DNA of 64,000 nt. Source: Amoebidium appalachense. Its lineage: Eukaryota > Ichthyosporea. The position numbers and the translations under genes were made by a program. The stretch is from the NCBI GenBank assembly GCA_963693365.1, contig CAVNZM010000012.1, positions 2,728,001-2,792,000 of the forward strand, read 5' to 3'. Positions 13,680 to 25,688 of this stretch are shown here, piece after piece (within the stretch, counting starts at the first letter, position 1; the number at the start of each line of letters is the position of its first letter). The notes below the pieces were generated by a model that saw only the letters and a list, made by a program, of their open reading frames with translations, ran no database searches and had not been told where the DNA came from.

Positions 13680-15513
13680 CGAGTACACCTTCCCTACAAA
13701 AATAGCCAACATTGTATTCATTCAACATCCCAGCCTTTAATTCCGATCAACCTCTCTCCCTCCCTCCCTCCCCCCCCCCCCCCCTCCGCCCTTCCCCCCC
13801 CCCCCCCTTTCCTCCAACCTACAACCCCACCATTCATACTAGGCACAGTTTCTGATATCATACTGATTTAACCAACACCAACCTCCCACCCACACGTGAT
13901 AGCAAACATAACCCTCATGCAATCTCCATCACTAACCTTCTGTCAGACACGTCTGGGTCGATAGCGTTCGGTTGGTACACCCAGCCGAAACCATGGTCAC
14001 CCTTCTCGAACGCTTTTCCGGCCATGGTAAGGAACCGTTCTTGGTTATTCCCAATGTATTCCGTAACCTCTGTGCCGCATGTGACTTTACCACCACCCGG
14101 CTGGCCCTTCAAATCACCAAGAAGACGGTTGGTGGCCTTATCCGGACGAACAGAGTATGTGAAGTCGAAATTGCAAATTTGTTTCGGGATTTGGGAACGG
14201 CAAATGGCTTCTGTCCATTGTGTGTTGCAGCGTACAAGGTTACCGGTAATCTTGATCGTGTTCTGCGGTATTTGGGTGGTGGTTAGAAATTGCGCGGGGA
14301 TTTTGTTGAGAATGCCATGTATTGTTTAGTTGCGTGCATTTGCATGGTTTGGTTCTGTGAATGTATTACAGTGTAACACAACACCACAGATGTAAATTGA
14401 CACTACTTAGATGCCGCAGAACACGATCAAAATCAGCGGCAACCTCGTGTGCTGCAACACAAAACGTGGAAACTCGGCAGGCTAATCGCAGTGTTGTGTT
14501 TATGTGTGTATTTGAAGCTTTATGTGTAAATGCACACGCCTTTGTGGTGTGTGGTGTGTGCATATGCATGCATATATGTGTTTATGTGGCCGTGTATAAG
14601 CTTCCCGTGTACGTGAGTGTGAACAGGAGCAGTGTCACATGAATACGATGCACCGGGCCACACAGCCAAATGCTGGTACACAGAAGTATGCTTAGGATGA
14701 TGTATGGACATCAATATATTCAGAGAAAGACTCAAAGAGAGTCTATCTTCGTGGGGTCCCAAGAGGAAGGATGGTGGGGAGGGATTATGAGAGTCAATGT
14801 GTGTGTGGAACGATGTTCATGTGATTTGGCAACAGAAACAAAAGTGAAGTATCAAAATATGTAAAAAATCCAACTAAATCCCACCGAACAAACACAAATT
14901 TCGCACACATCCGTGTTTAACGGTACATAAGCCTTGCCCTTGCAAAATTCTGAGAAGTGGAGTATCCCTGGTAGACCAAGTAGAATCACAGGCAGTGCGC
15001 GCAAGTTGCACAACTGCATGTGTAGAACTCTTGCACAGCGAATATTTACGCAAAATAAACCTAATAGCGATACAGTGCAAAAGCCCAACTTTTCATGTTT
15101 AGCGGACGAGAATAGCAAGCAAAATGTATATATGAAGGAGTATGTTGTCTCGTGTATGCTGCTGTAACACACTGTGTAAGCAGAGGTGCTGATGTAGTGC
15201 AAATGGTTACCTTGCCGTCATAGGAGACAACAATGTTTGAGGAAGGGTGCTCGCAGTTATACAAAAACCGCCCCTTTCTTGGAATATCTGCTTGAATACA
15301 GTAACCACCGTTGATGGGGTCACCGTATGAGGATGTGTATCCGAACAGTGGTCTCGCAATGTCTGAGAAATTACCAGCTGCGTTTGTGTTGTTCATTTTT
15401 GCTGTCCATGGCTTATCGATGCTAAAGCAGTACATATTAGCCAGAGGACTATCCAAATCAATAGAGGCCTGGGCTAGGCCGGCTACCGCCAGCACGCCCG
15501 CTAACCACCTCAT
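1544..15513 (-). CDS. Giant secreted SdrD-B-repeat / EGF / H-type-lectin protein
   Basis: Eight exons on the minus strand: 15211-15513, 13937-14262, 12732-12889, 4474-11624, 3544-4182, 2760-3240, 2124-2464 and 1544-1728. All junctions are GT-AG with matching phase. The sum is 9,584 nt; one extra base at 8143-8147 gives exactly 3,194 codons plus TAA. The start Met (15511-15513) opens a short signal peptide (MRWLAGVLAVAGLAQA). Next come a Cys-containing region of unknown type (to about residue 210) and a calcium-binding EGF module (about 212-262). About 25 repeats of roughly 100 residues follow (about 263-2859), each with a D-x-N-x-D-G motif and a T-T-D-x-x-G-x-Y/F core, as in SdrD-B/Cna-B stalk domains. 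EGF modules with NEC and GSFTCDCKAG motifs follow, then two or more H-type-lectin-like sheets. No membrane helix or GPI signal is visible at the C-terminus, so an extracellular adhesin or matrix role is inferred. Confidence 0.85.
4474..11624 (-). repeat. Single 7.15-kb exon of about 23 SdrD-B-like repeats
   Basis: This one exon encodes about 23 consecutive beta-sandwich repeats. Each opens with a V-x-G-x-V/I-x-x-D-x-N-x-D-G-type signature followed by D/N-rich residues typical of calcium sites, and ends with an F-G-L/I-R/K box. Neighbouring repeats are related but clearly diverged in third codon positions, so this is not a fresh tandem expansion. Two more degenerate repeats lie in the next exon (3544-4182). 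The reading frame breaks once, at the five-G run 8143-8147. Confidence 0.85.
8143..8147 (-). other. One-base frame break inside the SdrD-repeat exon
   Basis: On the coding strand the run reads CCCCC. Before it the frame gives a normal repeat start ending in PAGDAP; after it the expected L-x-D-V-R-V-Q-L-L continues only in another frame. One additional C restores both the repeat consensus and the full-length phase of the gene. A consensus error is more likely than a true mutation, but the sequence cannot decide. Confidence 0.8.
12890..13936 (-). repeat. Intron 2 of the SdrD-like gene, homopolymer-rich
   Basis: Between the EGF exon and the preceding exon lies about 1 kb of intron. It contains a C17 run near 13277, a long poly-C directly followed by about 30 A (13619-13676) and C-rich/CT-rich DNA to 13810. 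No coding signal was seen. Confidence 0.6.
14411..14485 (+). pseudogene. Inverted fragment of the SdrD-like gene's second exon
   Basis: On the plus strand 14411-14460 resembles the 5' edge of the minus-strand exon at 13937-14262, including the last intron bases and the acceptor (..CCGCAG). About 15 codons align, and most differences are at third positions (K, I, G, L and V codons changed synonymously). A stop follows soon after, at about 14482. It sits inside intron 1 of the same gene, about 150 bp from the matching exon, in opposite orientation. It looks like the remnant of an inverted paralogous copy. Confidence 0.6.
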
Positions 15514-17687
15514 TATAAATTTATGTTTAGTGCGTCCACAGACACACCCCCTACCACACACGACACGAACGGTCAGAACCAAACAACAAACGTGTGTGAG
15601 TCCTGAGGTCGGTTGCAGCGGCATTTTACGGTGAAAGTTTGCCGAGCCCCAGCCAATTAGAAAGTTATCCGGATTCGGCAAAATAGCAAAAATAATAATA
15701 TTCGTGCGCTGATTGGTTGGCGCAGTTGAGTGAATTTTGACTCATGTCAACACTCTGAAACCATCGCTTTGCGGAGCTACTTTGCTATTGAAACCAAACC
15801 AAAAGGCTGTATAATTTTAAAGCTATTACACTTCAAATGTAGACAAAGAATCTGTGTAATGACGCATGGCACGTGCTAGACCTGAAAACAGTGACGCACC
15901 CTTTGAACCCTGGTTTTGCGCAAGGCTGGTAACAGCATTCCTCCATAAATTGAGCAAATGGGGAAGCGCCTATACCTTATTGAGGAATGTTAAAAATTTT
16001 CAAGCTTTTGGATGAATGAGTATAAACTACCAGTAGCTTATATCATGTACCATCTTTGGCGCAACGCCAGTTTTAGGAATGTACACATAAACGATGTAAA
16101 TTCAAGAGGCACACCGATAGTGACCGACTCTGTTGCCGTTTCCGGGCCCATGGTGCCAAAATAAATAAATAAATAAAATACTATTACTTAAATAATAATA
16201 ACATATCATAAGTATTCTATCTTTAGGTTTTGCATTGTCAATTTCAAGAGGGCGACGAGCTGACGATGTACATCATTCATACGTACATCTCTTTGCCTCG
16301 AGTAAACAGCGTAAACCCGTGATGTTTTCCTGTGCCGCACATGTGCATGTGCTACAGTGGGTCCGACTACAGTTTGGCGCAGGCCACTGTACAGTACACA
16401 TGGTGCTACATACATATGCTACACAAGATAGTTAGAGCCAAATTTGCCTTGTCCATATATTGCAGGCCTGGTGTACATACACATGTGCGGGTCACACATT
16501 AATTCCTTCCTTTCCTTTACCTGGCCATCATTCACCCAGTATGGTGGATAAACTTCCGCGGCACATCGGATCATCTCGAACCACTCACGTACATGCACCC
16601 CGTCGTGTGCCTGTTTTCTGTTTTAGGCTGCTCACCGTGGCAGTGGCATTCATAGGCACCGTCGCATACTCTTTGACCAGTGCACTACTTCTGAATAGCA
16701 AGATGGTGATACGGTACAGCTATGATGTATTCGTGATGGAGGCAAAACTGAGAATAAAGTTGTGAAAAGATAAGTGTACTGAAGACTCTCATTTGAATAT
16801 GGTGCTATGTTGCGTCTATTCTTGTGCCGGGCTTGAGCTCTGTGTGCGCGACCGTCAGGCTGCCACGGACCCAGTGTGGTGTGAATGTGTGGGTGTGCGG
16901 CATCATTTTGTGAATGGCTCCACAGGCCTTTTTTTGGGAGGGGCTGGGTTGAATAGGTGATTGGCTTCATAGAAGTCCTTGCGTAGGTGCCCAGTGTGTG
17001 TCATTTTTACGGTTGCGCTTTTGTTTCTCGTTTTTTAACGTGTGTGCCTGACGTCGATCTGCCGTGTGTATTTGTGTGTGTTTGCATGGGTGCAAGTGCT
17101 ACGCTCGCTTTTCTTGCTGGATTCATGCTTGTACCGCAAGTAAGCACAGGCATGCAACCAAGCACACGCACAGCACACACATACGGCACACTGTGTACAC
17201 CAAAACAAGCATAATGAGTACGACGAACCAACAATGTTTTGCTTTATTGATTACACACGTGTATACTACTGTCACTGCCAAAAGACTACCGACAATAGAA
17301 GATGCGTCAAATATTTATTTGGCATCCATGATGGTTTAACAACAGTTTGACTTTGCCTGCCATTCGTTTGTTTAAATACTAGGGTGGGGATGTCAAACTT
17401 GCACTTACACGGTGTTTCTAGTTGTTAATACCCACTTATAGACGAGCTTTACAGGATAGCAAGTAGATGTTTTTTCCTTCATACACATTCGAAAACAAAA
17501 GGCTGATAACCGATGCAGGAATTCTCTTGTCAAACTCAACTGCCCCTACCCCCTCCCGCCCCCTCCTCCCCCCTCCCGCACCACCACCAAGACTACTAAA
17601 ACATCCTTAGTATCGTATTTTAAAACACCACCTAAGAGCAATCATCGGTATCATTGATGCAATCTAACTCATCCAGGTAGACCCATT
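15514..17687. other. Intergenic region upstream of the SdrD-like gene
   Basis: About 2.2 kb separates the start codon of the SdrD-like gene from the end of the OTU gene. It is mostly non-repetitive, AT-richer DNA with short open frames (for example 16460-16765) that show no codon bias, domain or splice context. The promoter of the SdrD-like gene must lie at its left end, but I see no clear TATA box at a suitable distance. Confidence 0.5.
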
Positions 17688-18242
17688 TCAAGCACCATCT
17701 AAAGCCGTTGCCATCTGCACGGGCACCACCGAGTTGTAGTGTATGGGTTCAATGTACGACAGAGTGCACAGCCTGCTGTTCTTGCTGGCACTGTTGGGCA
17801 CATACTTTAACAGCCAGCTGGACTGCGACTGAGAACTCGTAAACACGCGAATCTCGACACAGAAGCAGTTGCAGGCAGCATTGAGCGTTATCTCATCCCC
17901 CCATTCCCCCGGTTTTTGCATCCGGTCAAGATACGCACGAAAACCTGCCGGTCCGTCAAAGTAAAATGAAAACATTTCACTGTGCGCCTCCATGTAGTTG
18001 ACCAATGCCTGCCTCACACCCTGGTGAAAATCCTGGCTGCCGTATATCTGGTGTGCAAGCGCACGGAACTGACAGTTGCCATCATCCTTCATGAAAACCT
18101 GTGTCAAACCGAGAGGATCAAGACGTTCGTGTAAACGACGGAGATGTGTGCGCACATGTTTTCGCTGTTCTCGTCTGAGTGACCAGCGTCGGCCCCATGG
18201 CCCCAACAGGTTAGCGGGCAGGGACATAACTTGGAGCGTCAT
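17688..18242 (-). CDS. OTU-domain cysteine protease (deubiquitinase-like)
   Basis: A single-exon gene for 184 residues, with the start at 18240-18242 and a stop at 17688-17690. The OTU catalytic box D54-G55-N56-C57 with the following QFRAL is intact. The distal His lies at 168 in the I-H-Y-N-S-V motif expected for OTU enzymes, and a GEWGD-x-I-T-L block (112-120) sits between them, as in the small eukaryotic OTU deubiquitinases related to the plant DUB9-12 group. A basic stretch (18-40) precedes the domain. The family cleaves ubiquitin or ubiquitin-like chains in cytoplasm or nucleus; linkage preference cannot be read here. The protein is about the minimal size of one OTU fold, without ubiquitin-binding additions. 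No frameshift or intron is seen. Confidence 0.85.
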   Translation of the reverse strand: MTLQVMSLPANLLGPWGRRWSLRREQRKHVRTHLRRLHERLDPLGLTQVFMKDDGNCQFRALAHQIYGSQDFHQGVRQALVNYMEAHSEMFSFYFDGPAGFRAYLDRMQKPGEWGDEITLNAACNCFCVEIRVFTSSQSQSSWLLKYVPNSASKNSRLCTLSYIEPIHYNSVVPVQMATALDGA

Positions 18243-19744
18243 GGTGTATGCGCTGCTTCGCGGGTGGTGACCTACTTGTATAAATCAATTGTGAGTGACA
18301 ATGGTGCAATGCTTGAAGAAACTGCTAGCACGCAGGGGGTCGAATTCACGGTGTGTACAGCTGAAACGAGCGTTTAGAAGGTTGAAGTGCTAGCGACAAG
18401 CACCAAAGGCTTTTGTTTGCACCCTTGTGCTTGAGGTCGATGTGTGTACATACAGCGCTGGTGTTGTCAACGAAACACTTTTCACTAACGTTAGGTAACA
18501 CTAGGTGGGTGCTTGGTGAGTGCATCCCTTGAGTACAAGTTGTGTAGTCGCAAAACACTCAAGAACTTCTACTCAACAACCGCTATATCTACCGTGCTCC
18601 GGCGTTACTACTGTGTTGAACTGTTTCAAAAGACAGCTTATAAGAGCAAGCCGGTCTCCGGCTGACGGTGCTGGGTTCACGTTTTGTCAACACCTTTGCT
18701 GACAAATTGCTGTACATAATTTAGCCTTAAATGGTTATTTGTTGTAGCCCTTGTCAGTGCATTCGCCAATCACGTGAGAGTCGAGATCTTCAGAAGAATG
18801 CGACGACGCCGACGAGTCCGCAAAGGCTCAAGCACATTAGAGTAATTGTGCGGCCTATATACTTGTATTTTCTATAGCTCAAGCTTCATTTGTATGTACT
18901 TCTCTTTTGTGACATATCTAAGAGGCAATCTAGAGATAAAGCAAAACCTTTGCACAACTGTTTGTACAGGACACCGTTGTACAACAGTTGCTGAAAATTT
19001 GGAATATCATGTCAACTCGCCGAGCGATGATTGGTGCGTACGATTGTTGATTCCAAAAAAGGGCATCCATAAAAACTAACCAATCCGTGGGTACACCAAA
19101 TCCCCCCAAACCTTCCTAGGATTCTCTCGCCCGCTCCCCTAGATCCATACCTTTATGATACAGTCTTTCTCTCGCAGCTCTCTATGGATCTCTCTCCCCT
19201 TCTCTCCCTCTCTTCCCTCCCCCCCCCCCCCCCCCCCCCCCCCCCCGCCCCCCCCCCTCCCCCCTCCCCTCATCCCCTTAACTTTCCCCACAGCCCATCT
19301 CCTTGTTCCATTATTGAGTCATATATTTTCACACTTAAAAGCTGGTCATAGAGATCTCTTCTCCCTCCCTTCTTCCCTCCCCCCTTCTTCCCCCCCCCCC
19401 CCACCCTTCCCCCCCCCCCCCCCCCCCCCTTCTCCTCCTTTGTCCCCTCCCCGCACAACCCCATATTCCTCCTGCCTCAGATTCATCCTGCAAAGTTTGC
19501 ATTCTTTGTGTTCGTCTCCTTCGCTCGCTCTCCTCTCTCTCTCTCTCAGGCTCCTCGGAGCTTATCCCCCCCCCCCCCCCCCCCCTCCCTCCCCCTCCTC
19601 TCTTCCCCCCTCCCCTCCACCCAACGGCCCCCTCTTCATCTTGCATCGCCTCGATTTCTCTCTCTCTTCTCCTGTCTTCCCACCACTTCATTTGTCCAGC
19701 CGTTCATAACATCACATCCATTCGTTCTTAGCTTGACTTATACC
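18243..19744. other. Intergenic region between OTU and methyltransferase genes
   Basis: The two genes diverge here, so both promoters should lie in this 1.5 kb. Left of 19080 the DNA is non-repetitive, with no supported frame. From about 19130 to 19700 it is strongly C/CT-rich on the plus strand with several poly-C runs, up to the first exon of the methyltransferase gene. No clear TATA box was found for either gene. Confidence 0.5.
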
Positions 19745-20318
19745 ATGAAGAAACCAGGCAGCGACGATGCCACACGACAAGTACGCCCAGCAGCAGGGCA
19801 ATCGGTTGCGCAAACAAGACATGTAGCCCTCACACACACAGGGAGACACCCACCACCAGCACCAGAACATGTGTGCACACAGGCACAGGAAGAGTCGGCG
19901 GTTAAGGTGTTGGAACTGTACAGTGGGGGTGTGGAGGGGAATAGGCGCAACAGGTTTGTGCAGCAGAACTCGAACTCGCTCGGGTTTGTGGTGGGTGGAA
20001 AGCAGCTGAGCATCAAGCAGAATAGGGACCTGCAGGGAAAGCCTGGTGAGTTCCCATGGTGTGTGTAAGTTGGACGGGCAGGCAATGCATAATGGATAGG
20101 GGGCGATGTGTGTGTGGGGAGGTGGGGGGAGGGGGTGAGGGGAGGGGGTGAGGGGAGGTAGGAGGCTGGAAGTTGTAGAAAGGACATAGTGCAGGCCACT
20201 GGAGTGAAGGGGGGAGGGGGGAGGGGGGGGAGAGGGGGGCGCATGGTTGTGGGAAAGAGAAGGGGGAGGGGGAGGGCAAAAAAGAATTGGGAACTGGGTA
20301 TGGGTTTGTGTGTGTGCA

Positions 20319-20361
<43 letters not shown>

Positions 20362-22086
20362 GCGTGCGTGTGTGTGCGTGTGTTTGTGGGGAGGGGGGGG
20401 TGGGGGGGCGTAGTTTTGGGCAACGGAGGGGGGGGAGGGCGGGGGGAAGGAGCGCGGGAGAGACAGAGAGAGAGAGAACAGGGCGAGGGATAGGGAGAGA
20501 GGTGGAAGGCCTTGTGTGCAAGATTAAGTAAGGTTTGCGGAGGAGGGTGGCAAAAGAGAAGAAAATAGGGGGGAAATAAGGGGGAGGGAGGGGGGTGGGG
20601 GGGGGGGGGGGGGGGGGAGAGGGGGGGGGGGGAAGGCATAGGATATATTTTATCCCCATAATTAATAATATACACTGTATCAGAAGGAGTCACGACCGTG
20701 GTATGCAGCGTATGATAGCAATCATTGTGGGAGAAGTGAGAGATGGGGGGAGGTAAGGGGTGAGGGGGGGCAGGGGTGGGGGGCATGTTTTGATGCCCAG
20801 GCGTAATAGGGGGGAGGGGGGGGGGGGGGGGGAAGGGGGAGGGGGAAACATTCAAAAAACCTTTCCCCCCATATGCGCCCCCTCCCTCCCCCCCCTCCCC
20901 TCTTTTCTTACTCTCCTCCCCACCATCCGCGCAATACTTTTCAACACTTCCCACCCACCCTTAGCTAACACTGTACTCTCCTCCCTATCCCACAATTTGG
21001 ATTGGTGGTGGTGGCGGTAGTAACCCCCCCCCCCCCCCCCCTCCCCCCCCCCCCCCCCCCCCCCCCCGCCCTCCCCCCCGTGTGTGGGTGTGTTTGTGTG
21101 TTGTTTTTTTTTTTTTTTTTTTTTTTTTGGGGGGGGGGGGGGCTGCTTTTCATCCTCTCATCATAATGATTCCATATATAGGAATTACAGGTGCCGCCCT
21201 CTGGGACGCGGCGCTGATCCTCTGCAAGTACCTTGAAGGTTCGGGCCGGGCCAGAATCGGGCTTCGACCCGAATCTGTTTGCTTGGAGCTCGGCTCAGGT
21301 TGTGGTCTTGTGGGCATAGCGGTTGCCATGGGGCTAGGGGTGAAGCATGTCGACATCACAGACATCAGAGATATGTTGACACTCCTCGGTAACAATGCCC
21401 CCCCCCCCCCCCCCCCCCCCCCCCACCCCCCCCCCCCCCCCAACCCCCCTCCCCTCCCCCCCTAAGACACCAACCAAGAAAAAACAAATTGTTTAATTAC
21501 CTGCCGTTTGCATATTTACTTGCTGTTTTGTGGGTCGTGGGGGCAGGGAGTGTGTGTGTGTGTGTGTGTGTTGTGTTTTTTCGGGAATGGGGGGAGGGGC
21601 GGGAGGGGGGGGGGGGAGGGGGGGGGAGGAGGGGGGGGTCAACAGAAGCTGATCAATCATGTTCTAAGGAAGGATGCATGTGGCTCCCTCAATTCTTCAT
21701 TGTCTACATCGTATAGCCCCCCCTCCGCTCCTTCTAATCCAGCAAAACCTTGATCTCGACCAATCACCTGTTCCTGCGTAGAACCACAAAAGCATTGCCC
21801 TCATACTCTCTAGATTTTCTAACCCTGCAATCCGATCCATGAACCCCTATCCTCTCCCCTCCTCCCCCCTCCCCCCTCCCCCCCCCCCCCCCCCCCCCCA
21901 CCACCACCACCAAAAGTTTCATATTCATCCCTCCTTCAGCTCCCCCGTTGCCTCATTGTAACGGCATGCCCACATACCAAATAGCATTTACACACCCTGG
22001 CTTCAAGCGCCCATTTTACCCATATTTATTCCAGGCGCCCCCCTCCCCTCCCCCCGCTCCGCCCTTCCTCTGGGAGCGCACACGCG

Positions 22087-22137
<51 letters not shown>

Positions 22138-22476
22138 ACACACTCACACACTGCCCGACTCCCTTGTTACCGATGAAACACGGGATTGGTTAAGAAGGAC
22201 TTGCGAGTGTTAATGAGTTGAAAACCCCTTTCATGCCACGAAACCAACCACCCTTCCCCCTTAACTCCCACCCACCTATCCCCACCCCTTCCCCCCCTCT
22301 TTGCCTACCCCCATGCAGGAGATGGATGCTGCTCAAGCGATTCTGGCTCACAAATATGTTCGCTTTTTATTTTGTAATGAGCTAATAGCGCCAAAAACAA
22401 ACCAATCAATCTCAAGATAAATACTAAAAAAAAAAATATCCTGGCCGGAATGCCGTAATATTTTACCATAGTTGTC

Positions 22477-22515
<39 letters not shown>

Positions 22516-23453
22516 GAACACACACACACAGACACACACACAAACTCTACCGCACACATCATCCTCCTCCCCCCCCCCCCCCCCCCCTCCTCCCCTCCAC
22601 CCTCTTCGTCCCCTGTTCTGACTTTTGATGAAAATCCCTCTGCCCATGCTCACCCCCGGATCCCCCCTATCCCCTTCATCTTACCCTCTACCCTCCACCC
22701 ACCAACTTTTTTAACCCAGCATACCCACCAGAACAAAACGTAAAAGCAAACCAGAGCCACGCCCGTGTATCCGAGCTGTGCTGGGGGGATGGTAGCACAT
22801 ATCCCAGCACACACTATGACGTCATTCTAGCCAGTGATTGTGTCTACCATGAAAATTTTGTGCCGTGGTTTATTGATGCGTTGGTTTGTACCTCGCGTCC
22901 CGACACGACCATTGTGATATGTATGGAGCTGAGGGATAGTGAGGTCACGGAGGGGTTTCTGGAGTTGGTCTTCACTTACTTCCATTTGGAGCAGGTAGTG
23001 CCCAACCCCCCACACACCACACACAGGCGCGCGCGCACACACACACACACACGCGCGCGCGCGCACACACATGCACGTACAAGCGCGCACAACCTGTGCG
23101 GCTCATGTTGGATGGTGTGTGCTTTTTGATTTCTGTATCCATTCCTTTCTCTTGTAGCCTACATTGTAAAACCCAAGGAGGAGGAGCAGGGCAGGGGGGG
23201 AGAGGGGGGGGGTGGGGGGACAGAAGGATTTTGTAAACAGAAATGTAAAAGTGGAGAGAACACAAAAGGAAAGTACTCAATAGAGATTTTGTGATGATGG
23301 GAAATTAGCGATTGTGGTCTTCTGAAAGTAGGAGTTAGAAAGTTTGGAGGGGAAGGATTAGGGCGAAGTGGTGTCAGAAAGGCAAGGGGGGGGGGGGGAG
23401 GGGGGGTTGTGTGTGTGTTGGGGGGGGGGGGGGAGGGGGGGGGGAGAGGGGGA

Positions 23454-23490
<37 letters not shown>

Positions 23491-23493
23491 CAC

Positions 23494-23540
<47 letters not shown>

Positions 23541-23776
23541 CTGTGTGTGTCTCTGTGTGTGTCTGTCTGTGTGTGTCTGTGTGTGTGTGTGAACGTGTAT
23601 ATGCCATGTATGTGCGTGTGTGGCTCGTGTATGTCTGTGTGTGCACCACGTGCCACGTTGTGCAGGCAATTAAATGTACATGGGTGCATGTGCTGGTATG
23701 GCCGTGTGTGTTTCTTTGTCTGCGGGGGGAGGGGGGGGAGCCAAGGTGGGTGGGCGGGCGACGACGGCGGCGGCGG

Positions 23777-23808
<32 letters not shown>

Positions 23809-24273
23809 GGCATATGTGTGTGCGTGTGCATGTGTGTGTGGTGTGTCCGCGTGTGTGTGTTCATGTGTGTGTGTTGTGTGGTGGTGATGAGGGGGGACAG
23901 GCAGGGGTGTTTCTCTCCTCTTTCTCTGTCTGTCTCTCTCCCTCGGTGTATGTGTGTGTGTGTGATTGTGTGTGCGTGTGGTGTGTGTGTCTCGCACGCA
24001 TGCGCACTCGTGTGCATGTGTGTGTGTGTTGGGGGGGGGGGGGGGGGGGGGGGGGGAGGGGGGGGGGTGAAGGGGGTTGGCTTCTGTGTCGGTGCGTGCA
24101 TATGTGTGGGTGGATGGGTGTGTGACGTGTCTCATGCTGGGCTGCAGGTACCCCTTGAGGAGATGGATGAAGAATACCGCTGTGAGGCGGTAGTGATCTT
24201 TCTCCTAAAAAAGAAGGTGGAAGTGGATGATTGGTTGGCTGCTTCACCGGCACACCGGCCCAAGGACTTATAG
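19745..24273 (+). CDS. METTL21-type (Methyltransf_16) protein lysine methyltransferase
   Basis: Four exons: 19745-20045, 21182-21388, 22720-22994 and 24148-24273. Phases match (1, 1, 0), giving 302 residues. Residues 1-100 form a low-complexity N-terminus plus a beta-rich lead-in. The seven-strand SAM-binding fold starts at about 104 (TGAALWDAALIL). Motif I is LELGSGCGLVG (135-145), an acidic post-I segment DITD lies at 158-161, NVKAN near 176-180, and the D-x-x-Y signature DCVY at 209-212. The family methylates lysines of chaperones, VCP or translation factors; the substrate cannot be assigned. The C-terminal MDEEYRCEAVVIFLL strand matches the family end. An alternative acceptor nine bases downstream (after GAATTACAG) would remove three residues and stay in frame. 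Introns are filled with (TG)n and poly-G/C. Confidence 0.85.
20046..21181 (+). repeat. Methyltransferase intron 1: G-rich and TG microsatellites
   Basis: The intron begins GTGAGT, becomes G-rich, and carries a TG tract near 20310-20390 and repeated GGGAGG blocks to 20850. C-rich DNA and C/G/T homopolymers follow (21025-21142, including T24 directly followed by G16). No coding segment is supported. Confidence 0.6.
21389..22719 (+). repeat. Methyltransferase intron 2: poly-C, TG, CA tracts
   Basis: Poly-C begins about 10 bases after the donor (GTAACAATG, then C). Further on are a TG tract near 21550, G-rich DNA to 21640, poly-C near 21880, a CG/CA block at 22080-22150 and two poly-C runs (about 22480-22513 and 22570-22587). 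No supported coding frame. Confidence 0.6.
22995..24147 (+). repeat. Methyltransferase intron 3: TG microsatellites
   Basis: It starts with a CA/CG block, then contains about 600 bp dominated by (TG)n interrupted by poly-G (23390-24070). The long Cys-Val and His-Thr open frames in all directions arise from this composition. Confidence 0.65.
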
Positions 24274-25177
24274 ATTTTTTATGGATGTGTAGTAATGGAC
24301 ACTATAAACAGCCTGCCTGGATTTGTATGGATTAGTGCACTCATGTGCTTTAGTTGGTGTTTGTGCTACCTACTACATATACGTTGAATTTGATGTTAAA
24401 CGTCCGTCGCCATTTAATTGTTCCATGTACTTATTAAGTAGCTCAAATGATCTATGATCCCCACACTCCTCGCTAACTTAGATTTGGAACCCCGATGTAG
24501 CGATAAACACCTGCTTGAAGCACAGCCCTCCAGCTGACGTGCTCACACATAATACTTTAAAGGATAAGATATGGGTATACAAAGCCTGATTGGCTGTGTG
24601 CGGCAGTGCAATCCAATTAGAGTTTATTATTCAATAGTTTAATTATTTTTAGCCCGGTTGTGCAAGCCCATGATTATTGCATATTTGGATCGTCTGTAGT
24701 TTAGTAGTCCTATCGGTTAAAAAAGTTAGTACTCTAAGTAGAGGTTTAGTGTAGTATCAATCGCATGTGTAGTTAGCGGTGTGTACGTAGCCAAAAGGGG
24801 ATTGAAAAGAGATTCTGACACTAATTAAATTGAGTCAATACATGTCTTTTGGTGCATTGTTAAAGTACCCCCCCCCCCCCCCCCTCCCCCTCCCCCCGCG
24901 TCCCCCCCCCTCCCTTCCACCCTTTCCACCCCGCGCCCCCCCCCCCCCACCACCACCACCACCACAGCTGGCATTTTCAAGTTTGAAAAATAACACAAAG
25001 TTGTGGGGGAGGATGAAGTAAATATTGAAATGGGGCCCAGCCGCTGGCCCCCCTCCCCCCCCCCCCCCCCCCCCCCCCCCCCACCACCACCACCACCACA
25101 ACCCACCCACCCACCCACCCACACACCCGTAGAACCATAGGGATGTACGTCCGCTCAAGTGAGTCCCCCAGGAAGAA

Positions 25178-25208
<31 letters not shown>

Positions 25209-25632
25209 CCAACGGCATCTAATATCTTAGTGCGCAGGCCGTACATGTCCCCCCCCCCCCCCCCCCCCCCCCCTCCCCTCCCTCCCCTTGCCGCTTGCTC
25301 CCCGGGCTCCCTCCCGCGCTACGTACCTATCATTCTGTGCTACCTTCCCCTCACCTACCAACTTCTTAGCTTTGTTCTGATCAGTGTTTCCAATTTTGAA
25401 TGGGGCATTTTTACTATGACCTATCATCACTGAGTGTTGTGCTGTTGTGAGGTATGTGTCATCGTGTGTACATGTGTGTGTGTTTAATTTACAGTGAGTG
25501 CGCGGGCCACATGATACATTCGGCCGCTATTAGCGGGCGTGTGTAGTACATGTACTGAGCATCGTATAGTGTGGAAAAAGGCAAGAATATCGGGGTATGC
25601 ACGTGTTCGATTACAGTACGTGGCATGCGCCT

Positions 25633-25688
<56 letters not shown>

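Noticed and set aside
16460-16765. 101-codon open frame upstream of the SdrD-like gene
   Set aside because: No domain, atypical composition, no splice partners and no promoter evidence.
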